From NCBI RefSeq assembly GCF_004364325.1, contig NZ_SOCP01000026.1:62001-126000 (forward strand): 64,000 bases of DNA, in the 5' to 3' direction. Under the pieces are notes generated by a model, which saw only the letters and a list, made by a program, of their open reading frames with translations, was not told where the DNA came from and did not search any database. Positions 27,623 through 39,814 of the stretch are shown here, in pieces. The stretch's first letter is position 1, and each line of letters begins with the position of its first letter. A program made the position numbers and the translations under genes. Origin of the DNA: Actinophytocola oryzae. Lineage in GTDB: Bacteria; Actinomycetota; Actinomycetes; Mycobacteriales; Pseudonocardiaceae.

Positions 27623-30600
27623 TCAGCCTCCCTGGCCTCCGCGCCGAACCTCGACCGTGGCAAGGACTGTGCGAGGAATGTCGGTGGTGTAGCCGGGCAC
27701 GGTAATACGACCAGGACGCGAAACCTGCGCGATGGAGACCGGTGCCCAGATGACGGGTGAGTCCACGTGTGTCCCGTCCGCGTAGACGCGGGTGACCGTG
27801 GCAGGCATGGTGGGCGGGATGCCCTGGCGGGTCTCCAGTCGCGGCACCTCGACGGTCGACGGCTCGTTGTGGACCTGCCACTCCAGCACGCCGACCGACG
27901 CCGTCTCACCACGCAGGACGGCCCGCAGGCGGGTGGTGGTCACCCCGGGGAAGTCGTCGTGCACGTACCTGTTCGCGGCGACGTCGTAGGTGCCGGGGAT
28001 GTCCACGAAGGACGTGCCGTCCCAGTACTGGAGCTTCCAGGACGCCGGGAGCCGCACGCCCCCGCCGTCGTCGAAGAAGTAGAGGTCGGAGGCGTTGACC
28101 CGCACGGGGTTCGGCCACTCCAGCTGCACCCAGTGCTCGCCCTGTTCCGGCCAGGTGCCCCAACGGCGGTTGACGCCGTCGTTGGAGGAGGGCGGGTCGA
28201 CGCCGTCGTTGACCGCGGCGGCCAGCTCCCACGGCGAGGTGTAGGAGGCGGTCACCGTGGCCGCGGTCGCGACGTTGGCCACCGCCGGGATCGCGGTCGC
28301 CGTGACGTCCACCGTGGAGACAGACGACCGCTCGCCGTCGGACGCCGTCAGCCTCAGCTGGTAGTCGCCGGGTTCGGTGAAGGTGGCGAGGGTGCTGGGC
28401 GTGTTCGGGTCCGCGAAGACGACGCTGCCGGGGCCGCTCACCTTCGACCAGGCCGAGGTGAGGGCACCACGCGGCAGCGCGTCGTCCTTGACCACGCCGG
28501 TCAGCCGCGCCTGGCCTGCCTGGCGGAACGACGAGTCCACCGTGGCCAGCGCGTACGGCGCCGCGTTGCCGACGGGCGGTGGAACCACGCCCGTACGGAA
28601 CACCTGCAGCTCCTTGAGCCCGGTTCTGTGACCGGACTGGTGGGTCATGAGCACCCGGAGCCGCTGGGCCGTGAGTGCCGGGAACCGCACGTGGTTGTAG
28701 TTCGCCCTCGGGATCGCGGGTGTCCGCGCCTGGCCCGGCACGTCCACCCACGCCGTGCCGTTGTGGTACTGCACGCGGTAGGTCGCGGGTTCGGCGAGAC
28801 CCGTTGTGGTGCGGTCGCGGTAGAAGTACAGCTTCATGTCGTCGACCTGTCGCGGCGTACCGAGGTCGACCTCGACGGTGTCCTCGGCGTGCGGCGAACC
28901 ACGGCTGCTCCAGATCGGCGCGCTCACGGTCGTGCCGTCGACCGCCGCGGCCGGGCTGCTGCCGGACGCGGTGTACGACGCCGACGCCGGCCCGCCCACG
29001 GCCAGGTCCGGTGCCGCCGACGTCAGGTCCGCACCGGCCTTCTGGAACAGGTCGACCACGCGCTCGCCCGTCAGCACGACGTCCGCCGGAGCGTGCACGC
29101 CCTCGATGCCCGTGCTGTACAGGACGTTCCCGGTGGTGTCGACCTGCCCGGTCGCCGGGTCCCACACCGCCTTCGTGAGGCGGTCGACGGTGAACGCCCT
29201 GGCGCCGTCGAGGAACACCGAGTAGCCCTCCGGCACGCCGGGGTAGTGGGCGACGCCGTCGGCCGGGTCGTCCCACACGACCGTCAGGTCACGGTCCCGG
29301 TAGCGCAGGTTGTCGACCATGGCGTGGTCCCAGCCGATGTCGATCGGCGCCAGTTCCACCTTCGCGTCGGTGCGTGGCCGCAGTCCCAGCACGTCCTCGA
29401 TCACGGTCCAGTTGCTGCTGCCCAGGATCGTGTGGTGGATGAACGAGCGACCGCCGATCGTCCGGGTGGCGGGGTTCCAGTCGTACCAGTACTCGTTGGA
29501 GTCCGGCCACGCCGTGTCGCCGCCGATGAACGCGGCCCAGGAGTTCCAGTACAGCAGCTTCTTGTAGTCCGTCGCCGTGAGGTGGGGCGTGGTGTAGTTG
29601 TGCAGCACCGACGAGAAGAGCCGGAACTGGACGGTCGAGTTGATCTGCGAGAAGTTGTTCGAGCCGGGGTTGCCCTGCTCGGCCGCCTCCGCCTTGTCGG
29701 CCTGGTTCGCCGTGTAGAACGGGAAGATCGGGTACTCGGCGGGGTCGGCGAACAACCGCAGCGCGTCGGTGTAGGGCTCCTCGTCCGGGACGGCGCCGAC
29801 GGAGAACGGGTAGTAGTTGTTGATCTCCTTCCACGGCACGTGCGTGTCCGTGGCCACGTGGCGGTGCTCGAACAGCCGGTCGTCCGGGTTCCACAGCACG
29901 TCGAGGATCGCGGTGCGGACGCGGTCGGCGATGCCTCGCAGCTCGGCGGCCTTCGCCGCGTTGCCCAGCTGCTCGTACGCCGCGGCGGCGGCCAGCGCGC
30001 CGCTGTACTGGTAGGCGGCCTCCGCGCGGTCCAGGTTGCCGTCGCGCCAGTGGAAGGAGACGGCGTCGGCGTCGTTGCCGGTCAGCGCGCCCCAGTCGTA
30101 CTCGATGAGGCCGTTGCCGTCGTGGTCGTAGAAGTCCAGCTGTCCCTTGACGTCACCCTCGGCGTAGCGGGCCAGGTTGGCCACGATCGGCGCCTGGCCG
30201 CCGTGGACCTCGTAGCTGCGCCACGCGGCTTCGGCGATGTACTGGGTGTAGCTGTTGCTCCAGTTCTCCGGGTCGCCGGGGTTGTCCACGAATCGGCCGC
30301 CGCCGGACGACTCGCCGGTCGACACCCACGGTCCGTAGGAGTACATCGGGTCACGCAGGTACTTGAGGTCGTCGATGAACATGGGGACCGTCAGGGCGAT
30401 GGCGTTGTTGTAGCCGAGGACGCCCTCGATCGAGGTGGGGAACTGGAAGTCGTTGCCGGGGATGTCGGCGTCGAGGAAGTTGAAGCGCATCAGCCACCAG
30501 CGGTAGTAGACGTGCTTCTTGATGGCGGGCTCCGGCACGTCGACGTACGGGATGTTGTCTGCCCACCAACGGTTGTAGGTCCGCACGTGGGTGGCGAACG

Positions 30601-31444
30601 CGTTGGCGGGCGAGAGCCCCCGGTACTGGTCGTACTCGGTGCGGGACGCGGGGATCTCGTCGGCCACGAAGCCGAGCTGGACCTTGACGGTGACGGTCTG
30701 TCCACTGGGAACCGTGACCTCGCCTGCCAGCTTGCCGCCGCTCGGGCTGAGCCCCTGCGCGGACAGCCGCGGGAAGATCGTGGTGAGGCGTTCGCCCCGC
30801 GAGTTGCGGACCTCCTGCAGGCCGGTCAGCTCGGCGCCTGTCGCGGTGCGGGTGAACGGGGAGTCCACTGTCAGGGCAAGGGTTCGCGACGCCGCGCCGG
30901 TGTTCGTGAGTGCCATGACGGTTACCGCGACGTTGTCGTGCGTGACGAACTTCTTCACCCCGGCGCGGAGATCGCTGTTGGTGTAGGAGCCACTCCAGTA
31001 GCTGGGCGTCTGCAGGCGGTCGGCGACGTTCTCCGTGAAGCCACCGCCGCCGATGGTGACGGTGTAGGCGTTCTGGTTCGAGAACGAGCCGAAGAACTCG
31101 TTGTAGTAGGCGACCCGGCCACCGAAGCCGATGACCGCGTTGTCGTGCTGTCGCATGTAGACGGTCCGACCGCGGGTCATCAGCCAGCTGCCTGCCGGAT
31201 CGTTGCCCCTGCGGGCAAGCAGGCGGTCCATCCAGAAGTCGGTGCCACCGGCCTCGGCGTCGTACATCGCACGCATCATGCGGTTGCCGTAGGCCACCGG
31301 CTCGGCGGGCGGCGGCTGACCGGTGAAGGTCGGGAACCCGATGGCCTGCTCGGCGCCGGCAGGTGTGTCGACCGCGGTCAGCATGGCGGCGGCGAGCACG
31401 GCCGCGAGTACCGGCGGTCTCCACCTCGTCGTGGAGATTCGCAT
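27623..31444 (-). CDS. Secreted multidomain glycoside hydrolase (MGH1/GH63-like toroid)
   Basis: This 1273-aa secreted protein has a signal peptide (to about residue 32) and an N-terminal beta-sandwich region. An (alpha/alpha)6-toroid-like catalytic region (about 300-720, rich in WW/YYRWW, YIAEAAWRSYEVHGG and DWGALTGND segments) resembles mannosylglycerate-hydrolase/GH63-type clans. A coagulation-factor-5/8-type lectin domain is near 815-950, a PKD/Ig-like domain near 955-1050, a second F5/8-like domain near 1060-1190 and a C-terminal bacterial Ig-like domain follows. The substrate is unknown. Plant arabinan- or mannan-type glycans are possible. ATG 31444 follows GAGGTG. The divergent LacI gene and the palindrome at 31461 point to sugar-induced expression. 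Confidence 0.82.
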   Translation of the reverse strand: MRISTTRWRPPVLAAVLAAAMLTAVDTPAGAEQAIGFPTFTGQPPPAEPVAYGNRMMRAMYDAEAGGTDFWMDRLLARRGNDPAGSWLMTRGRTVYMRQHDNAVIGFGGRVAYYNEFFGSFSNQNAYTVTIGGGGFTENVADRLQTPSYWSGSYTNSDLRAGVKKFVTHDNVAVTVMALTNTGAASRTLALTVDSPFTRTATGAELTGLQEVRNSRGERLTTIFPRLSAQGLSPSGGKLAGEVTVPSGQTVTVKVQLGFVADEIPASRTEYDQYRGLSPANAFATHVRTYNRWWADNIPYVDVPEPAIKKHVYYRWWLMRFNFLDADIPGNDFQFPTSIEGVLGYNNAIALTVPMFIDDLKYLRDPMYSYGPWVSTGESSGGGRFVDNPGDPENWSNSYTQYIAEAAWRSYEVHGGQAPIVANLARYAEGDVKGQLDFYDHDGNGLIEYDWGALTGNDADAVSFHWRDGNLDRAEAAYQYSGALAAAAAYEQLGNAAKAAELRGIADRVRTAILDVLWNPDDRLFEHRHVATDTHVPWKEINNYYPFSVGAVPDEEPYTDALRLFADPAEYPIFPFYTANQADKAEAAEQGNPGSNNFSQINSTVQFRLFSSVLHNYTTPHLTATDYKKLLYWNSWAAFIGGDTAWPDSNEYWYDWNPATRTIGGRSFIHHTILGSSNWTVIEDVLGLRPRTDAKVELAPIDIGWDHAMVDNLRYRDRDLTVVWDDPADGVAHYPGVPEGYSVFLDGARAFTVDRLTKAVWDPATGQVDTTGNVLYSTGIEGVHAPADVVLTGERVVDLFQKAGADLTSAAPDLAVGGPASASYTASGSSPAAAVDGTTVSAPIWSSRGSPHAEDTVEVDLGTPRQVDDMKLYFYRDRTTTGLAEPATYRVQYHNGTAWVDVPGQARTPAIPRANYNHVRFPALTAQRLRVLMTHQSGHRTGLKELQVFRTGVVPPPVGNAAPYALATVDSSFRQAGQARLTGVVKDDALPRGALTSAWSKVSGPGSVVFADPNTPSTLATFTEPGDYQLRLTASDGERSSVSTVDVTATAIPAVANVATAATVTASYTSPWELAAAVNDGVDPPSSNDGVNRRWGTWPEQGEHWVQLEWPNPVRVNASDLYFFDDGGGVRLPASWKLQYWDGTSFVDIPGTYDVAANRYVHDDFPGVTTTRLRAVLRGETASVGVLEWQVHNEPSTVEVPRLETRQGIPPTMPATVTRVYADGTHVDSPVIWAPVSIAQVSRPGRITVPGYTTDIPRTVLATVEVRRGGQGG

Positions 31445-31460
31445 CTCTGTCACCTCGTCA

Positions 31461-31476
31461 CCGAAAACGTTTTCGG
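31461..31476. promoter_or_regulatory. LacI-family operator
   Basis: CCGAAAACGTTTTCGG is a perfect 16-bp palindrome with a central CG, the standard form of LacI/GalR operators. It sits 17 bp upstream of the glycosidase ATG and 63 bp upstream of the divergent lacI-type gene. It can therefore repress both. Confidence 0.85.
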
Positions 31477-31538
31477 CTCTTTGAAGGTAAAGCTGGCGTT
31501 AGAGTTGTGTCAAGCAGCGAAACCTCTTCACGAAAGGC

Positions 31539-32552
31539 GTGCCGTTGACGAGGCAGCGTTCGGGATCGGTCACCCTCACCGACGTGGCGAGGTTGGCCGG
31601 CGTGTCCGTCGCCACCGCGTCCAAGGCGCTGAACGGCCGCGACGAGGTGGCGACGGCGACCCGCGACCGTGTGGTGGCGGCGGCGGAGAAGCTGTCGTTC
31701 CAACCGAACGCGCTGGCCCGTGGCCTGATCTCCGGACGTACCAGGACGATCGGGCTCCTCACCGACGAGTTGGGCGGCCGCTTCGCCATCCCGGTCCTCC
31801 TGGGGGTGGAGAACGCGCTGGGCAACGAGCAGATGTCGGTGTTCCTGTGCGACGCGCGAGGCGACCCGATCCGGCGGCGGCACTACATCCGCACGCTGCT
31901 CGCCCGCCAGGTCGACGGCCTCATCGTGCTGGGCGACAGCAACGACGTGCGCTCGTCGGTGACGAAGGACATCCCGGTGCCGGTGGTCTACGTCTACGGC
32001 GAGTCGGACGACCCCGCCGACCTGTCACTGCTCGCCGACGACGCCGGTGGCGCACGACTGGCCGCCGAACACCTGGTGTCGTTGAACCGCAGGCACATCG
32101 GCCACATCACCGGCCCGTCGAGCTACCGCGCGGCCCGCGACCGCGCGACGGCACTGCGGGAGGTGCTGTCCGAGGCGGGCCTGTCCCTGGTGGGCGACCC
32201 GCTGCACGGTGAGTGGTCCCAGAGCTGGGGTCGGCAGGCAGGCCGCATGCTGGCGACCACCCACCCCGAGCTGGACGCGATCTTCTGCGGCAGCGACCAG
32301 GTGGCGGTCGGCGTGTCACAGGCGCTGGCCGATCTGGGCCGTCGGGTCCCCGACGACATCGCCCTGGTGGGCTTCGACAACTGGGAGATCTTCGCCGCCG
32401 ACTGCCGCCCGCCCCTGACCACGGTCGACGTGAACCTGGAACGCCTCGGCGCGAGCGCGGTGGAGTACCTGTTCGCCGCCCTCGACGGCGTCCGCCACTC
32501 CGGCGTCGTCCGCCAGGCCTGCCGCCTGGTCGTCCGCGACTCCTCGGGTTAG
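31539..32552 (+). CDS. LacI family transcriptional regulator
   Basis: This 337-aa protein has the N-terminal LacI helix-turn-helix VTLTDVARLAGVSVATASKALNGRDEV, the hinge helix QPNALARGLISGRT and a periplasmic-binding-protein-like effector domain (GLLTDELGGRFAIPVLLG ... DDIALVGFDNWEIF). The start is GTG 31539. It is divergent from the secreted glycosidase with a perfect operator between them, so local repression lifted by a sugar is the likely mode. Its stop overlaps that of the convergent ABC ATPase. Confidence 0.92.
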   Translation: MPLTRQRSGSVTLTDVARLAGVSVATASKALNGRDEVATATRDRVVAAAEKLSFQPNALARGLISGRTRTIGLLTDELGGRFAIPVLLGVENALGNEQMSVFLCDARGDPIRRRHYIRTLLARQVDGLIVLGDSNDVRSSVTKDIPVPVVYVYGESDDPADLSLLADDAGGARLAAEHLVSLNRRHIGHITGPSSYRAARDRATALREVLSEAGLSLVGDPLHGEWSQSWGRQAGRMLATTHPELDAIFCGSDQVAVGVSQALADLGRRVPDDIALVGFDNWEIFAADCRPPLTTVDVNLERLGASAVEYLFAALDGVRHSGVVRQACRLVVRDSSG

Positions 32553-33478
32553 TCCAGGAGGGTGCGGCCCGTCAGCCGGAGGTAGACGTCCTCCAGGGTG
32601 CTGCGCCGCACGAGACTCGAGAGTGGCCTGACGTCACGCAGCTCGGCTGCGGCAAGGGCGGTCTCGCCGTCGGTGGCGTACAGCAGGACGCGACCGGGGA
32701 GGGCTTCCACGCGGTCGGCGAGGCCCGCGAGACGAGCCTCCATCGCGGTGGTGTCCACGCCGGGCGGGAAGCGCAGCTCGACGACCTCCTTGGTGGAGTA
32801 GCGGGCGATCAGCTCGGCCGGGCTGCCCTCCGCGGCGATGTGGCCGCGGTCCATCACGACGAGGCGGTCGCACAGCTGCTCGGCCTCGTCCATGTAGTGG
32901 CTGGTGATGATCAGGGTGACGCCGTCGTGCTTGAGGCGCACGAGGCGGTCCCACAGCAGGTGCCGGGCCTGCGGGTCGAGACCGGTGGTCGGCTCGTCGA
33001 GCAGGAGCAGCTCGGGGTCGTTGATGAGCGACCTGGCGATGGTGAGGCGGCGCTTCATCCCGCCGGAGAGCCGGTCGACCTCGTCGTCGGCGCGTTCGGA
33101 CAGCTGGGCGAACGCCAGCAGCTCGGTCGCCTTCTCCCGCACGTACGGCTTGAGCAGGCCGAAGTAGCGGCCGTAGACGTGCAGGTTCTGCCGGACGGTC
33201 AGCTCGGTGTCGAGGTTGTCCTGCTGGGGCACCACCCCGAGCCGCGCGCGGATGCGTGGGCCGTCGCGGTCGGGATCCATGCCGAGTACCCGCAGCTCAC
33301 CGCTGGTGCGCGGGGAGACGGAGGCGATCATGCGCATGGTCGAGGACTTGCCCGCCCCGTTCGGCCCGAGGAAGCCGAACGCCTCGCCGCGCCGCACCTC
33401 GAGGTCGATCCCGTCGACGGCGGTCAGCCGGCCGAACCGCTTGACCAGACCGCGGGCCGTGACCAGTGCGTCACACAC
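32549..33478 (-). CDS. ABC transporter ATPase, DrrA/NodI-like
   Basis: This 309-aa ATP-binding subunit has Walker A GPNGAGKS (38-45), a Q-loop in VVPQQDNLD, signature LSGGMKRR, Walker B LLLLDEP and switch His in ITSHYMDEAEQLCDRL. The C-terminal ~80 residues match the DrrA/NodI type, which normally pairs with ABC-2 permeases encoded next door. No permease is adjacent. The two orphan permeases at 24159-25762 are on the same strand and in the expected downstream order, on the other side of the sugar island. The start is GTG 33478. Confidence 0.92.
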   Translation of the reverse strand: MCDALVTARGLVKRFGRLTAVDGIDLEVRRGEAFGFLGPNGAGKSSTMRMIASVSPRTSGELRVLGMDPDRDGPRIRARLGVVPQQDNLDTELTVRQNLHVYGRYFGLLKPYVREKATELLAFAQLSERADDEVDRLSGGMKRRLTIARSLINDPELLLLDEPTTGLDPQARHLLWDRLVRLKHDGVTLIITSHYMDEAEQLCDRLVVMDRGHIAAEGSPAELIARYSTKEVVELRFPPGVDTTAMEARLAGLADRVEALPGRVLLYATDGETALAAAELRDVRPLSSLVRRSTLEDVYLRLTGRTLLD

Positions 33479-33523
33479 GCACCGAGCGTAGCGGGGCGGG
33501 CTGACTCTCCGTCGCCCACATCG

Positions 33524-33556
33524 ACGAGGGCCCGGCCCGATGGACCAGGCCCTCGT
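33524..33556 (-). terminator. Terminator after ndk
   Basis: A perfect 9-bp inverted repeat (ACGAGGGCC at 33524-33532, complement at 33548-33556) with a 15-nt loop lies 12 nt past the ndk stop codon. Confidence 0.65.
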
Positions 33557-33568
33557 GTCGGGGGAAGC

Positions 33569-33976
33569 TCAGACGCCCGGGAACCAGAGGTCGATCTCGC
33601 GCTTGGACGACTCCGGGGAGTCCGAGCCGTGCACGATGTTGTACTGGACCTCGACGGCGTAGTCGCCGCGGATGCTGCCGGTGGCGGACTGAACCGGGTT
33701 CGTGGCACCGGCGAGCTGGCGGAACGCCGCGATGGCGTTCTCACCCTCGACAACGGCCGCGACCACGGGACCGGACGTGATGAACTCCAGCAGCGACTCG
33801 AAGAACGGCTTGGCGGCGTGCTCGGCGTAGTGCTGCTCGGCCACACTCCGCTCGACGTTGCGCAGCTCCAGCGCGGCCAGCGTCAGGCCCTTGCGCTCGA
33901 TGCGGGAGATGACCTCGCCGACCAGCCCACGGCTGACGCCGTCCGGCTTGACCAGGACCAGGGTGCGCTCGCTCAC
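33569..33976 (-). CDS. ndk: Nucleoside diphosphate kinase
   Basis: This 135-aa enzyme balances nucleoside triphosphates by phosphotransfer. It begins with ERTLVLVKPDGVSRG, and the active-site histidine lies in NIVHGSDS (His116). The length is normal. GTG 33976 is the start. It ends the valS-folC-DUF4233-ndk run, with a terminator just downstream. Confidence 0.97.
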   Translation of the reverse strand: MSERTLVLVKPDGVSRGLVGEVISRIERKGLTLAALELRNVERSVAEQHYAEHAAKPFFESLLEFITSGPVVAAVVEGENAIAAFRQLAGATNPVQSATGSIRGDYAVEVQYNIVHGSDSPESSKREIDLWFPGV

Positions 33977-34025
33977 GACTGTGGGTACTCCTTTGGAAAC
34001 AGGGAAACTTCTCGCGCGCGTGAGC

Positions 34026-34412
34026 CTAGCTGGCCTCTTTCCCGGCCTGCTGGCTCGGTAGCGTGCCCTGCGCCATCCGCCGCGCGACGTCGTGCCGCAT
34101 CCACAGCAGCAGGGCCCACACGAGCCCGAAGATCAGCCCGAGGATCCCGAGCGCGACCATCGCGAACCAGCACGCGATCATCACCACCTGCAGGCCCGCG
34201 GCCACCCACCTGCCCCACGGCCTGCGCAGGACACCGCAGGTCAGCAGCAGTGCGAGCGCCAGCACACCGACCAGGACGCCCTGCCAGGTGGCCAGCCCGT
34301 CGCCGAGCTTCGCGACCACCGGCAGCGCCAGCAGGACCACGATCACCTCGAGCACGAGTGTCGCCAGCATGACGCTGACGAACGACTTCATCGGATCGGT
34401 CCTGGTGGTCAT
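34026..34412 (-). CDS. DUF4233 membrane protein
   Basis: This 128-aa integral membrane protein has four hydrophobic segments and a short Lys/Gln-rich tail. Genes of this family regularly lie between folC and ndk in actinobacteria, and the function is unknown. ATG 34412 overlaps the folC stop (ATGA). The much longer frame open upstream is the shadow of folC. Confidence 0.88.
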   Translation of the reverse strand: MTTRTDPMKSFVSVMLATLVLEVIVVLLALPVVAKLGDGLATWQGVLVGVLALALLLTCGVLRRPWGRWVAAGLQVVMIACWFAMVALGILGLIFGLVWALLLWMRHDVARRMAQGTLPSQQAGKEAS

Positions 34413-35750
34413 GTGGGCTCCCTGCCGAACAGCGCGCGTGCCTCGCCCGCCGTGACCACCGAGCCTGTCACGACCACGCCGACGCCGGACAGGGGCTCGC
34501 CCGCGTCCTCCTCGGCGAGCGCGACGCCCGTGTCGATCGCGTCGTCGAGGCGTGGCCGGACCTCGACCCGGTCGGGCCCGAAGATCTCCGTCGCCACCTC
34601 GCCGAGCTCCTCGGCGGGCATGGCGCGTTCCGAGGAGTTGGTCGTGACCACCAGCTCGTGCAGCACCGGCTCCAGCGCGGACAGGATGCCCCGCACGTCC
34701 TTGTCCCCCATCACGCCGACCACGCCGACGAGGTTGCGGAAGCTGAAGTCCGCGTCCAGTGCCGCGGCGAGCGCAGCCGCGCCGTGGGGGTTGTGCGCGG
34801 CGTCGACGAACACCGTCGGGGACGAGCGGACACGCTCCAGCCTGCCCGGCACCACGACCGACGCGAAGCCCTCGCGGATCGCCTCGGGGTCGAGCCCGCG
34901 TTGCGCGCCCGCGCCGAAGAACGCCTCGACGGCCGCCAGCGCCAGCGCCGCGTTCTCGGCCTGGTGCGGGCCGTGCAGCGGCAGGAAGATGTCGTCGTAG
35001 GCACCGCCGAGTCCCTGCAGCTTGACGACCTGGCCGCCGACGGCGACGTCCCTGCGCAGCACGCCGAACTCCAGACCGGCGCGGGCGACCGTGGCGTCGA
35101 CCTCGACGGTCCGGCGCAGCAGCACGTCCATCGCCTCCGGCGTCTGCTCGGCGAGCAACGCGATCGAACCCTGTTTGATGACCCCGGCCTTCTCCCGCGC
35201 GATCCCGGCGATGTCGGACCCGAGGTATTCGACGTGGTCGATGGAGATCGGTGCCACGACCGCGACCTTCGCGTCCGCGATGTTCGTGGCGTCCCAGGTG
35301 CCGCCGAGACCCACCTCCAGCACCGCGGCGTCGACCGGCGCGTCCGCGAACGCCGCGAACGCCATGCCGGTCAGTACCTCGAACTTGCTCATCCGCACGT
35401 CGGCGCCCTTGTCGATCATCTCGACGTACGGCTCGACGTCGCGGTACACCTCGACGTAGCGCTCCGGTGCGATCGGGGCGCCGTCGATCGCGATCCGCTC
35501 GGTCACCAGCTGCAGGTGCGGGCTGGTGTAGCGGCCGGTCCGCAGGCCGATGCGCGTCAGCAGCGCGTCGATCATGCGGGTGACCGACGTCTTCCCGTTC
35601 GTGCCGGCGACGTGCAGGACAGGGTAGGACCTGTGCGGGTCGCCGAGCAGGTCGACGAGCGCACCGATCCGCTGCAGTGTCGGCTCGATCTTCGTCTCGC
35701 CCCAACGGGTGTTGAGCTCCGTTTCGACCTGGCGAAGGTCGTCGAGGGCC

Positions 35751-35758
<8 letters not shown>
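34409..35758 (-). CDS. folC: Folylpolyglutamate synthase / dihydrofolate synthase
   Basis: This 449-aa Mur-ligase-fold enzyme adds glutamate to (dihydro)pteroate or folates. It has P-loop AGTNGKTSVT (51-60), EVGLGGTWDATN, ISIDHVEYLG and DAAHNPHGAAAL, the standard FolC motifs in order. GTG 35758 overlaps the end of valS by 8 nt and the stop overlaps the DUF4233 start, so the cluster is translationally coupled. Confidence 0.95.
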
Positions 35759-38375
<2,617 letters not shown>

Positions 38376-38516
38376 GCAGAAAGTTTACGAACCGTGTCCG
38401 GCCCTCCGCATTCGAGTTCCACACGACACCGCTTGTTAACGCCGGGGTCGGCCCGATCGATGTGCTGAGCACCGGAAGATTGTTGTTTTACCTGGTTGGG
38501 TCAGGGTGGGGAGCAG

Positions 38517-39485
38517 GTGAAGGCTCGGTCGCGTGTCACGGCGCCAGCGGTCCCCGAGACCGGCTGGGGCGGCGACGTGGTGGGCACGGACAGCGAGGAC
38601 GTGCGTGAGTTGCTGCGCGCCGAACGCAGGCGCCGCCGTGGCCGCTGGTTCGCCGGCGGGCTCGTGGTGGTCGCGGTCGGCGCCGTGGCGACGTTGCTGT
38701 TCCGGAGCAGCGTCTTCGAACCCGTCGCGGGCGACGCGGGCAGCTCGACCTCGCCCGTCTCGGGCACCAGGGGCGAGTTGGTCGACCTCACGAGGCCCTT
38801 CGCGGGCACCCCCGCCTCGGTCTGGCCGGACGGCGCGGCCGGGATCGTGCCGCCCGCGCCGGAGCCCGTCGGCGGCTTCACCTCCCAGCAGGTGACGCAG
38901 GCCACACAGCTCGTGCGCGACGTGTTGATCGCGAGCCGGCTGGACAACCGGATGCTGGTCGGCCACGACCCTTCCGCCTATCTGGCGTTGCTCGCGCCGG
39001 ACGCGCGTCGCCAGCTCGAACCGCTGTTCGCGAGCGGCCGGGAGCCCGAGGTGCAGTCGCTGGTGAGCCTGACCGCGCCGGGCAGCGAGCTGCTACCCGT
39101 GGGGCCCAAGGTCTCCGGGACGATGACCGTGCGGGCCGGGGATGCCGGTGAGCTGGTCGTGCACACGAACTACGTGTTCGCGTACGCGTTCGCGCCGCCC
39201 GCGCCGCTGCGGCTGATCGACGCCATGAACACGATCGTCGTCGTGCGGGCCGATGTGGACTACGTCATGCGGGCGGGCGACCGCTGGACGCCGAACAGCC
39301 GAGGCCTGTGGTTCGACGACGCCACCGGGTTCGGCTACTCGATCGGGTGCGACGCGTACCGCAAGGGGTTCCTGGCACCGGTCACGACCGAACGGAACGT
39401 GACCAGCCAACCCGACGACGTCCAACCGGGTGGCTACTTCGACCCCACGTCACCACTCCCGCCTGCCGGTGGGTGCCGTCGCTGA
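38517..39485 (+). CDS. Single-pass membrane protein of unknown function
   Basis: This protein of about 322 aa has a 35-residue cytoplasmic lead, an Arg-rich stop (RAERRRRRGR) and one membrane helix (WFAGGLVVVAVGAVATLLF). An extracytoplasmic domain of about 260 residues follows, with a possible NTF2-like core (DNRMLVGHDPSAYLALLAPDARRQL). I recognise no named family. Proteins of this layout are frequent in Pseudonocardiales. GTG 38517 is the most likely start, and an in-frame TTG at 38496 is also possible. It is divergent from valS. Confidence 0.75.
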   Translation: MKARSRVTAPAVPETGWGGDVVGTDSEDVRELLRAERRRRRGRWFAGGLVVVAVGAVATLLFRSSVFEPVAGDAGSSTSPVSGTRGELVDLTRPFAGTPASVWPDGAAGIVPPAPEPVGGFTSQQVTQATQLVRDVLIASRLDNRMLVGHDPSAYLALLAPDARRQLEPLFASGREPEVQSLVSLTAPGSELLPVGPKVSGTMTVRAGDAGELVVHTNYVFAYAFAPPAPLRLIDAMNTIVVVRADVDYVMRAGDRWTPNSRGLWFDDATGFGYSIGCDAYRKGFLAPVTTERNVTSQPDDVQPGGYFDPTSPLPPAGGCRR

Positions 39486-39556
39486 GTCGTCAGGGCATGT
39501 TTTCGGGTCTCTCGACGTTGTGTCGGTGGAAGGTCCCCCGGCCGACAGGAGTGGAA

Positions 39557-39814
39557 ATGACGCAGACACCCGAGGCGCCCGCGAAGCTGACGATGTACTC
39601 GACGACCTGGTGCGGTTACTGCAGGCGCCTGAAGTCGCAGCTCGAGCGCGACGGCATCGAGTACGCCGAGGTCGACATCGAGCGGACCCCCGGGGCGGCC
39701 GAGTTCGTGATGCAGGTCAACGGTGGCAACCAGACGGTGCCGACACTGCACTTCCCCAACGGGAAGGCGCTCACGAACCCCACTCTGGCGCAGGTCAAGG
39801 CCGAGCTGAACTGA
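39557..39814 (+). CDS. mrx1: Mycoredoxin (mycothiol-dependent glutaredoxin-like)
   Basis: This 85-aa thioredoxin-fold protein has the active site CGYC (Cys19/Cys22) in TMYSTTWCGYCRRLK and the cis-Pro/TVP motif NGGNQTVPTLHF. It is close in sequence and length to mycobacterial Mrx1, which reduces mycothiol mixed disulfides. ATG 39557 has AGGAG four bases upstream. The frame is open earlier, but without family support. Its last 20 bp overlap the convergent oxidoreductase gene. Confidence 0.93.
   Translation: MTQTPEAPAKLTMYSTTWCGYCRRLKSQLERDGIEYAEVDIERTPGAAEFVMQVNGGNQTVPTLHFPNGKALTNPTLAQVKAELN

Noticed and set aside
27767..32212. 1481-aa open frame on the plus strand
   Set aside because: It is antisense to the glycosidase gene, Val/Arg/Asp-biased in the way of high-G+C shadow frames, and has no domain. 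The minus strand has a signal peptide, domains and an operator.
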